NCBI RefSeq assembly: GCF_000003815.2 | Contig: NC_049981.1 | Location: forward strand, 26,489,670 to 26,553,669 | Origin: Branchiostoma floridae | Taxonomy: Eukaryota; Chordata; Leptocardii; Amphioxiformes; Branchiostomatidae | Direction of reading: 5' to 3' | Length of the DNA stretch: 64,000 nt | Notes under the pieces: generated by a model | Seen by the model: the letters and a program-made list of their open reading frames with translations, nothing else | What the model was told of the DNA's origin: nothing | Databases searched by the model: none | Program-made: the position numbers and the translations under genes | Shown: one piece after another, positions 40,901-52,900 of the stretch | Layout: every line of letters starts with the position of its first letter | Position numbering within the stretch: the stretch's first letter is position 1

Positions 40901-43900
40901 TTCAGAGATCTGGAGAGACACGTCTTTTCAAGGACTGAGAGTCACATATGACAGTGAGTATATTAAAAAGCTACACAAACTATTCTTTACCATCATTCTG
41001 TTACATATTTCATATATTATTCCGATTGTATTCAAGACGACAGTGGGGTAACTTGTTCCTGTTTTTCTGATGTTTCGTCAAACATCACTTAAGTTTAGCT
41101 AGGTTTAGTTTAGTTTTTTTACGTTTAGTTATTTACGATGATATGACCCCTTCTGGTGGTTTTGAATGGCTCAAGGGGGAGAACTGTGGCGAAGAATAAC
41201 ATAATATTACAGTACTACGAAGATTCTGCAGCGTATATGTAGTGTAATCTCAAACAAACGAAAGTTGGTATTCTTGTCAGAGGATACAGAGAACTTGTGT
41301 TGATGAGTTGGTGATAGCAATTGGCGCCCGTATTTTTTTCAATTGGATTTTCGTTCACGCTTAATTGTTTAATGTACTTCCACTCATCGCCCCCAGCATG
41401 TTCACTGGGCTGGTATCTCATCCGGTCAACATGTTACAAGCTGATATCTTCTCCGGACGACCGCGGGCTGGACTTTGAAGTGGCGCAGAACATGTGTCGG
41501 AGCGACGGCGGGGACGTGGCCGTGGTGGACACCAGTGGTGAGTACCTACTTTAACTTGGCATATTGAATCTTTCTGGTCATGATGGCTGCAAACAGCACT
41601 CTTGGACAGCTGGGTTATGGAGGCCGCATCATGTTGAGAATTTCTCTTGAAGTTGCATTTTGCTCTGTCTTCCTCTATGCTCTGCTCTTCCTTGCAAGTA
41701 TTTGCTGTGACATGTTCTTGATGTTGCGATATGGCATGAATTCAGTCTATACTCCAAGCAGGCATTCTACGCAGCATTCGCATGAAAAGCATGATAGAAA
41801 AATAAGAACTGGCATCCCCTGAAGCATTTTGTATCCGTGCACACTGGCCAGAGACTGAGTACATGTTACAGCGCAGCATGGGTGACTCTTCTTTGCATGC
41901 GCGTGCATGGCAAGACCGCCAATAAACACACGACCTATCGTCAGTCTTGCTCCAACCAGATTTACTTGAGACCATCAAGTTCTACCTGAAGTATCTCTGG
42001 GGTCTTGAAAAGAATCAGAGCGTTGGCGTCAAGGCGTCGGCCGTTAGTCACGACTCCTGTCAGCTGATCGTCCGTACGATGGTGGACGACACGGCCGGGA
42101 TGGGCGCCCCCGAGTGGGACATCAACAGTCGCGACTGTTTTCTCGTGTCTCCCACAAGATACATGTGCTCATCCAAGCCAACAGGTCACCTATGTTTTAC
42201 ATTCATATAATCTTTTAGCAACACTGAAATTGTTGGCATCAATGTACTACCATAGAAATTCACATGGCTTTTACACATGGTACTAACCTTAGCGGCACCA
42301 ATTATTCAAAACGTCATTTATCCGAAACATGTAACCCAAAGGGAAATATTAGCTCATTTTAAAAGAACAATCCATGGTCGACTGTAACTTTTTGTCCGCA
42401 TGTACGACCGTATTTCTATTTTGAGGTAAGAGTAATGAACTTTTGGTGTATCCTGATGTTGCAATTCATCCTCGGTAAAGTTTTAACACAACGGCGCGTT
42501 CGTACTTTTGTTTCATCAGCTTGATTAAGGCAATCGTTCTAACAGCATCATTCCTTCTTGTGTCACCCTACAGAGAAGACCAACACGTGCCGCCCAGAGG
42601 ATTACATCTGCGGTAACGGAGCGTGCGTCCTGTCAGACTTCGTCTGCGATGGTGCCGACGACTGCGGTGACAACAGCGACGAGAATCAGTGTGGTGAGCT
42701 AGTACAATTAAATCCTCCGCTTATGGTAAATCGAACTGTGCAAAGCCGCTGTGATAAGATAGAGTAGATAGAGTAGAGATTAATCATCAATTGTGCATTT
42801 GTGTATATTTATGTTTATGCTGTGTTACCACTTAGTTGTCATGATTTATCTATTGATTTATCTTGCCCTTTTGAGTCTATGTATGTCAAGTAGTAGTCAA
42901 TTGTCATTCATTTGTATTTTTTTACTTTAAATTGTTATGTTTTGGTTTGTACGCTCTTTTGAAAATCAGTCTGTGCTTGATTAAAAGGACCATCTAGTCG
43001 TTTCTTAAGATGTACAGATTAATAAAGCACTGGTGAACGCATTAAAATGCCAAAATCATCACTCATACGTCATATTTGTAACTGAATTCCCCCTTTTTTC
43101 AAGACCGTGGACCGTCGATGTTCCAGTGCGCCAATGGTAAATATCTGCCGATGGCTGCCTACTGTGACTTCATAGATCAGTGTGGGGACAAGTCGGACGA
43201 AAGCCTCTGCAGTAAGTTTGTTCGTTTTGAGCTCTTTTGAAGACAACACACACGAGAAGCCTATCTCCCCCATGTCAAAGAAATCGAGAGAGAAATGCCC
43301 AGTAGCCACCTTGAGCGAGTGATGAAAACTAACTGGGCCCATATACATGTATATAAGTATGTATGACCTTGTTTGTTTGATACATCGATTAATATTGATC
43401 ATGGTCAAATCACGCTTCACATCATCCCTACAGCATCAGCTATGGCTTAATAGTCCCATTCGATAATGGCAGTCAGTGCACATGAATCACATTCTGTTTA
43501 CAAGTTTATTCAGTTCTGCCCTGAAGTTGCAAGAGATATTTCTGTGGATAAACGTTTCATATGCACTAAAATCATTCTAGCTTCGTCTAATTTTAGTTGC
43601 CCTGACATCGTGCATCTCCATCTAGATCGCCCAATCGGGCTAAATGACATGGATAGACGAGGGTCCTTCAAAAAGTCATGCCATAGGTTTTATAACAAGC
43701 TCATTTATCATCAAATGATATTAGACTTGACACAAAGGCAAAGGACTATATCTCTTGAGACTGGAATATCGTCATTTGCTGTCCAGGATATTATGACTTA
43801 CTGGGTTGATTTGAAAGTGACCCAACCTTGGAGTCCGTCGGGGGCAAAGAGCAGCGCAATTTACGTGCAATTGAAAACTTCCCTGGCCAAGTTTTAGCTA

Positions 43901-46900
43901 TTACATGAGACGGAAACTGCGCCCATAAAAAAATGCATATATATGTAAGCCACATGCTTTTACTTTTGAAAAACAACCACTTTTTTTCCTTGCTGTGGTG
44001 GAGTAAGGGTATCGGGTATAGGTCCAAATGCCTCTAATGCCACACCTTGATTTTAACAGCAGTAAAAAGAGAAACTGTTGAGGCGTCGGGGATCAAATTG
44101 GCATGCAAGCTAAGACATCTTTCACATGTGTGATTCCAGCTTCCAAGAATAATTGTAAATGTGCCAAATTCCATCTTATTTTATGGGAAAAATTAGCCTG
44201 TTATAAAACCAATGGCATTACGTTTTGAAGGACGTACCTGGCAGGGTAATCACGTCTGTGGATTAATTGAGTTTATCCTGACATGGTTGTTTATGGTGTG
44301 CGGATACAGAGTACCCAAACTGCCAAGCTGGAGACTACCGCTGTTTGAACGGACAGTGCGTTCCTCTAAACAGACGCTGTGATCTTGTCAACGACTGTCT
44401 GGACGGATCCGATGAGCTGAGTTGCCGTAAGTAATATGGCCCTCCTAATTCCATGCGTTTAAGGTAGATCCGTGGTTTAAATGTAGATACGTGGCCTCCC
44501 CTGTCTAGCTTTGATGTGTCACCATGGCTAAAGATGATGAGGCAAATGAATGAATGACGGCTCATAACTGAAACAACTGAGTGAGAGCAAAAATCACAGA
44601 GGGACATAGAATCACATGATTATGTACGTCTTCCTTAAACATCTTGCTTTCAGCTTTCTTGCTTTAGGTAAGGGGTTTCACTGTACTATCCAGCTATCTC
44701 ACAAAANNNNNNNNNNNNNNNNNNNNNNNNNNNNNNNNNNNNNNNNNNNNNNNNNNNNNNNNNNNNNNNNNNNNNNNNNNNNNNNNNNNNNNNNNNNNNN
44801 NNNNNNNNNNNNNNNNNNNNNNNNNNNNNNNNNNNNNNNNNNNNNNNNNNNNNNNNNNNNNNNNNNNNNNNNNNNNNNNNNNNNNNNNNNNNNNNNNNNN
44901 NNNNNNNNNNNNNNNNNNNNNNNNNNNNNNNNNNNNNNNNNNNNNNNNNNNNNNNNNNNNNNNNNNNNNNNNNNNNNNNNNNNNNNNNNNNNNNNNNNNN
45001 NNNNNNNNNNNNNNNNNNNNNNNNNNNNNNNNNNNNNNNNNNNNNNNNNNNNNNNNNNNNNNNNNNNNNNNNNNNNNNNNNNNNNNNNNNNNNNNNNNNN
45101 NNNNNNNNNNNNNNNNNNNNNNNNNNNNNNNNNNNNNNNNNNNNNNNNNNNNNNNNNNNNNNNNNNNNNNNNNNNNNNNNTTGAAGATAAGAAAATCCTA
45201 TTATTTCTAACACCGATGACAGGAGACCATGCCTCCGTTCCTAAATGAAGAGAGACCATAATTCCATTCCTACTGTTCCCGTGTATCTTCCTAGCTGGGA
45301 TGCCGCCGGATGTACAGAGCGATTCCTGCCCGTTCCGATGCGCCAATGGCAAATGTACCGACCGCTCCAGCCTCTGCATCTTCGACAGAGACATCTACGG
45401 TTCTCCGCGGTATTGCAGGGACCTGACACATTTGAGATACTGTGGTAAGCGTAATGCAAATAGGATATAATCATTAGATAGATTTAAAGACTGTTAACTT
45501 TGACAGAATAAATTGTAAAGAAAATACATTGCTAATTGTAGTCATGCACTGATATTGTATATGTCGGTCAGTGTTAGCTATTTTGTTAGATTAAAGTGAG
45601 TTTTATGGAACTATTGTGGGCTAAAAGAACAAAACATCACACATTTCCGAGTCCTAAGTGTTCATGGGTTATTGCACGCAATGAAATCCGCCCCTTCTTG
45701 TGTTTAATAACAATTTATTACTGTTCCAATTGCGTCACTAGCTTCTATATACAGGGTTTGAATTACCCTTAGTCAGGTCTTCCCTTTGATTCCTGACGGA
45801 GGCACTTTATAAAGCATCCATTTTTTTGCATTTTGGCAAGTGTTTATTGGGTTCTATAAATCGATAAAAGCGGCTGGGTGTAAGCCTGGCAAAGGCTGTT
45901 GTCTGTTAAGCTCATTCAAGAAACAAAGGCCAAACGTCGCCTCCAGCTATAAACACTACCTTGTTACAGACAGGGGATTGGTAATAATTCATCATTGCTT
46001 GACGTAGGTCAATAGTTTAGAACGTTAGTTTGTGATTTAAATGTACAAAGTTATGAACTCAGCCATGATCAATGTTTCTTTTGTGTACTTGAACTTCTTT
46101 TGTCAGAAATAACATGCTATTACAAACTTAATAGTGCAGTCTGTTTGCTGCACAATCATACGTGTCATATTAACTTTCTACAATGGCATAATCGTTTACT
46201 GACTTATGGCGTATTTCCCGAATCTCGTTTTTGACGGTCTTAAAACTTAAGACAGACCGGTCATGTCCAAGTGGTCAGGGTAATTTCATGGTTAATAGGC
46301 ATTTCATTAGGCTAAAGCATCCTTACCCTGAATGAAGCCAAACGAAAAGATTTTACCTTTGTGTGAGGAGAAAATCAATTAACTGTCTGCCATCGGGACT
46401 ACAGGTGCCACTGTGACAGTTACGTGTTATTACCTTATCGACCAAATGTCAGTTGACGTATAGATGTGAACATTTGATCGAGGTCTGGCCATAGCTAAAG
46501 GCACTGGTATGTATAGAAATGACAGCCATGTTAATCTTATTGAGACTTTTGTGTTTAAAAATGCACCATGTAAACATCCTTTACCCCCAGGACGATGGCC
46601 AAGTATAGAGTAAAAGCTCAAGATACATTTTCAAATCATTACATATAGCTCTACTGTTGAAGAACATTCATATCGTTTACGCTGCTGTTCATTGTCGATG
46701 CATAGAAGCAATTCTACATCACCATAGTCTGAAATACCTTTTAATTTATCATAAAAGATGAATTGTAGCAACATTATGCCAAACTTTTAACGTCTTATTA
46801 AGTTGAACTAGTGTTTTTGACGTTTGATGATAACGCATAGGCGGCGCTTTTCTATCTTATTCGTTTATTTAAATTTCAGACTGAAAAGAAACGCAATTTC

Positions 46901-49900
46901 CGCAATGACGCATGGACAAGCATTTTGACAAAATTGACCTCCGTTTCGTTTCCGTATTGCGCAGAACGGTTCCAGTGTCCCGGGATGTTCAAATGCGAGC
47001 GCAGTTACTGCATTCCACTGCGCATGGTCTGTGACGGGTCACGTGACTGCCCTGGTGGGGAGGACGAGTTTTCATGCGGTATGGGTTTTCCTAACATATA
47101 TTTTAGCCTGTATTTCTTTATAAAGTAGTGCAGTATCAATAGGTGTTTTTTGTTCACGTGACGGTTATCATGCAACTCCGTGGTACATGATTACATCCGG
47201 GACTACATGTTGAAATGTAGGATTTAAAAGATTCTTCTTCAACATAACGCGTCAAAAGAAACAAACTTGACATACGGAAGCAAACGTCGATTCCTATAGC
47301 TGACGTATTCGCCAACTAGTGTCCTACTGTAAAGCAGTCGACTTATTTTTAGCACATTTCCTGTATTTGATTATGTCTTAACTGTTGCAGAAAGCTTCAG
47401 CTGTCCCGGACACTACAGATGTAAGGCTGATGGTGTCTGCATCCTCCAGACACAGCGGTGTGACGACATCGTCCACTGCCCAACTTTCATGGACGATGAG
47501 AAATACTGTGACGGTACGTAAAGTCCGTTTTCAACGCTCAGGAACTGATGAGTGACCAAAATTAAATCATTGGTCGTTAAGATCATTGCAAAATCATTCA
47601 TTGAGAGATATCATTGGAGGAGCTTGGTGATCATTAAAGTATCAATGAAAGACCTTGAACATCATTGAGATCAATTACATATCATTTGATGATCTTTGAA
47701 CACCATTGGGTGATAATTACAATGCCATTGAGTATTTATCGACAGATCAATGATAGAGCTTGAAGACCATTGACAAACCTGTGGAATCATAGAGAGATCC
47801 TAGGAAGACCTTGTAGGCTCACTGAATTCTGAAAGGCCGTTTACCGATCTGTCAACTCGTTCTCAGCACATTTGCTGTGTTTAATGTAAAGTAATCTTTA
47901 CTGTTTCAGGCCCAGCGGTGTTGAATCCCCACTTGTTATGATATAAACGGGTCTTACAGAGATTACTGTTTGATAGACGAGAGAATATTTGTACCACAAA
48001 GGTGATTTAGAAGCAAATAGCGTGGTTAAAGTTTGAATTGCTCTGGCAATTCTAAAATGGTTTGCAATATGGTTGAGTAGTCTTAACATTCACCAATGTT
48101 TGGACCTTAATCGCGGTTGTGGCATAAACCACACAGTGTAATGTAACTAATGTATCAGAGTAATCCATCATCTTGTTCTATGATGGATGCGTAAAATGAC
48201 TGAGACATTAAAAAAAAGGAACAGTACGTCTGGTAGATTCTGGTTTCCTGCCGGAGGAGCCATCCTGTGCACAATCCTATTACACCAGGTGCGCACTCCT
48301 AGCAATATGATGTTACAGCCAGAGTCGCCATGTGCGTGATGCAGAAAAGCTTTCTTCGTCCCACAATGTAACTTATCAATGTAGAAGAATCGCAAAGGTA
48401 CATTATATCAGATAGGTAACCTATCTGATATAATGTACCTTTGCGATTCTCATAGGTATATATCAGTGAACTTAATTGCAAATCAGCAGCTGTTCAAGTT
48501 CTAAAGTAATCATCAGAGAACTAAAAAAATCTGAAAGGCATGGGAAAGGGATTGCGTTTATTTTGATCAGATTAATGTTTTTTTGAAACGGCCAACTGTT
48601 CTCCACACACCTGTAGGTTACCGGTGTCCTGATGGCTGCAGGTGCGAGAAAGGTGCAGTTTTCTGTGAGGGGTCCGGCTACCGACAAGTTCCAAATATGG
48701 ACCCACAGATTCGAGCACTGTAAGCCGTCATCTGTTTTGTAATCATGTTGTCAGCTGCAGACGTTTTCAGTCAAGACAACGTTGGTTTTTTTCTTCATTT
48801 CCTGTGTCGTCAGTTATAAGGAGACATTTAGAACTGACCAGGGTGTTCCGAAAGTGACGTCTTTTTAAAAGAAACAAGTATAGTTTTGTCTTCTCAACAT
48901 TGACTGTGCATTACATGCTCCCCTTCAGCTTCCTGTCTGGTAACTTCATTGAACTGAAAAGGGCATCGTTCCAAGCCTTCACCATGCTGGGCAAACTGTG
49001 AGTCTCATATTCATATCACAGCACTTTTCAAGCCAGTCTTCATTCTGAAAACAAGCAGGACGAAAACAAAGTAGAATTCTGACAGAAGTATACTTTTATC
49101 CAGATACATATATACAGAATTAACTGTGGTGGAAACATTGTACCATGTAGGACTTCATTCATCATTTAATTGTATCCTGGTTTACGTCCTACAGTTTTAT
49201 TCATTAAAGTATGAGGCTAACTTACTACGATCGCTGTAAGGATGGAAATGGCAGCAAATGACGTCGTATTGTTACCGTTAATCTTCAGATGTTTGGCGTC
49301 GCCCTGTTATCAGACTTCACAAGATTACAGAATATAGCAACCTGCACCTGAACCGTTATTGATCTCGCTCTTTTGTGTATGTGTGTGTGATCGATGCAGG
49401 GATCTGAGCAGTAACTCAATATCAAACTTGCCCAAGGGATGCTTTGAGGGACTGCAGAATGTTTATGAACTGTGAGTATGGCGCGTCTGTCATTACTGCT
49501 TGCTGTGTCATGCATCCTGCATGGTCAAAGTCTGTTGATCACAGCGTAGGTGTAGCCGGGGGTTGGAACTCCCTGCGGCGTAATGTGCGTTATTAGCACA
49601 GGGATTTGTGTGGTCTACTGATATGCAAAAATCAATTGCATGTCTTCTCATTAAAGGGAAATAGCCTGCTTCCACGCTGCTTCTGCTGAGATATTACAGA
49701 AATGCATACATTTGTCTCTTGCAATCAGTCAATTTGTGAAATCCATAAGAACAGCTAATACTTCCTGATTAGGGTGGGACTTTCCCAACTTTTTGTAAAG
49801 GAAGTTTAAGAAATGGCTGGTGGTTCTTCATGTTCAGTTCAATATATCACTGTCAGAATGTTGTAAAATGACTCTCGGATGATTAAGTATCCATTACTTC

Positions 49901-52900
49901 TTCGATCTGCCTTTGTGTGGTGATTTGTCATCTGGGGCACCTATCAAGTTTCGATTTTTTGTGACAGTGACTTGAGGAAGAATCGACTGGAACGGCTGGA
50001 AAAGAACGCGTTCGATGGACTGACGACCCTGACCAAACTGTGAGTTCTATTAAACTATTAATCAAAAGTTGTCTTTTACAAAATGGACCAATAGTCATGT
50101 TCATTATGGCTGCGTTTTTGTGTGTGTGTTTTTCGTATGGAATATACATTATTTTCAATTTTGTTCACAGACAGATACACACTATTTAAGACAAGCACTA
50201 ACAAACTCTCTTGTGATTTTTACAAGGTACCTTGATGGGAACCCGTTGAAAGAGATCAAACCTGGAGCTTTTGCTGGACTGAACAAGATCAAAAGCCTGT
50301 AAGTAACATTAAAACGAATCATAACGAAAATCATTCTTTATGAAAGTGTCTTAGATAGCACGTCTTAATCTTAATCTTGACTTGAATGTGAACTTAATTG
50401 ATCTTGTCAAGAATACATTTTCTATCAGTTGATCTGTTGTATATAGATTTCTATGATTTGATTTGAATATTTTAACATTTCTAGAAATCCTTCAATAATC
50501 GCATGAGAAGTTAACCTTACAGCACAATCGTTTAGTTGTTTTATAAAACAGACACACATATTCAAGGGTATTGTTGCTCGTCGGTGATCGTAACTTGACG
50601 TGTTACCTATATCCAAGATTAAAGACCATTTGAAAACCATTGGGACCATAGACACATAATTGGAAGACCATGAGAATCATCGATAGCCCTTGCAGATTAT
50701 TAGGGGCTCACTCAGAGGCCGTTGAAATATGTCAATGTACACACTATGGTGTTCTGTTATCCTCTAAATTTTCCGGACACCATGGGATGATTAAAGATTT
50801 TTTGCTGATAGGTTGACTTCTCTGCAGCTCTGGTGTTACACAGTTACTCCTGTAGTGCTATAGATGGATACATTTGTCACTAATACAACTGCTACTTACA
50901 ATAATTCTCCCCTACACCGATGAAAACATTTCCTAACACCATCACAACAGACTTGGGTATCCAATCATTGTTTCATTTCTATTTCTTGCCACAACTGCCT
51001 ACAATGACGGATACCCTTAACATTTCTGATTTTCCAGCTAACACCACGGCTCCTAATACATTTTGCCAACCCATACTAAGAAATTTAACTAGATAAAACC
51101 GTTTCTTCTTCACAGTAACTTGAGTTCAATGAACATCCAAGTACTAGGAAAGTCAACATTTATTGGACTTAAGGGACTAAAAGAATTGTAAGTCGTTTTA
51201 CACATCATGCTATCTCACGCGGCAATCATCCTGACTTGGCAAACCCACACACATGCACACGCAACATCAAGAGACATACGGCGATGTGCCATCGAATAAA
51301 GTACATTGGTGGACCCTTGGGTTTGCAAAAGCCAGTAAAATGAATTGATAATAGAGAACACATCTCAACGACAATACCTTGGACAGCTGTGCTTTGGCTA
51401 ACGACCTACTTCATGGACACAAATGTACCTAATTCTCTTGCACCTCGCTGATTACGCTGCCTGTTAGTGTCATGACATTGCAGGATCCGTGATGGAATAT
51501 ACAAACTCCACAGTTTCATCATATTGTTTGTAAAACGTCAAAGTATATGGCGTACATAGCAGCCTTTGTTGTAGCATGTATTGTCCTTACGTTACTTCTA
51601 TATGTGTGCACATGTGTGGATGTATTTGTGACGTCATGATTGATCATTGACCACATGTGCATTTTTTCGTGCATAGAGATTTTCTGTCGTGTGACAACTG
51701 CTGGACATGCTCGTGGTCGAAAGTACTGTGATTCGTGTCAGGTTCAGTGGGTCAGTCATTCACAATAACAAGTCTGAGTGGTCTCCATTACAGGTATCTG
51801 CAAAACAACAAGATTATGTCGGTTACTCCTGGAACATTTGCTGACCTGAGAACGCTCCATACCTTGTAAGAGCTACCTATTTACTTGTATGAAATGATTA
51901 GTGTAGATATTAGGATTTTATTTTACAATATGTGGCTCGCTAACTCCACTGTAATAACGCAGATATGCAGACAGTACGGGTTATCGTAGCGTAAAGTTAG
52001 TTGTAAGCAATCCATTCGTATTATTAAGACTAAGAAGAGCAATGTTTTTAGTGACTGAAATGTGCCATTTCGGCCAATCTATAATTTTCATCGAGTGACT
52101 CTCCAAAACGTATCTAATGACGTCCGCCCAGCGTGATGATAAGTGACTGTTTCGGAGAGAACAAAAGACAGACGCCCTGGCAAATTCATCATTGTCGTTG
52201 TGAACAATAAGGTTATTGCAGATTTTTTCCAAGTTGTCTAATTTGCGTCATAACTCATTGCCCGAGCTAGAACCCGTGAACAATGAACGGTTACATCGAT
52301 TTATAAAGGTCCCTAGAATGTGACATTTTCTTTAGTTTTACTCAAATGTTGATTGATTGAAAATGCACCAAGACTTTGGAGGACTGAACTAACGGAAAAT
52401 GTGTACCGACAGCAACGTGTCCCACATTCCTGCGTCTCCTAGTCTCACTGTCTCCCCCCAGGTACTTGGATGGTAACAATGTGCAGGCCCTTGACGCCAC
52501 AGTTTTTGAAAGTTTGGGTGTCCTCCAAGAATTGTGAGTAAATCAGACAAATCAGGCCATTATTTCTGTGCACTCATTGTGCTTCAAAACATCTTTTGTA
52601 GGAAACGTCTATCTTTTGGTAATCAGCTATCACTGCTCACAAGTCGTGGATCATGGACCAGACCGTAAACTTTGTAACATAAAAACGAGAATCCTTGCAC
52701 ATGGTATTTTCCATATACCTGGATTTGCACTTTATGGTGTAAATGTGACAATTGAAAATGCTACGCCCTGCGAGAGTAATGCAACATTTTTGCGAGTAGC
52801 ACTAGATACATACATGTTTGGGAGAAGTTATAGTTGTAAAGTCACATCGCTTCATGTTTGATTCTATTCCAACTATTCCAAAGTATCGGCGCTTTTACAA

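Noticed and set aside
43466-43897. 143-codon open frame in an intron of the receptor
   Set aside because: No recognised domain, no matching splice phases, AT-rich codon use unlike the GC-rich receptor exons.
44616-45394. Open frames spanning the 474-N gap
   Set aside because: Open only because N cannot encode a stop; no evidence of coding.
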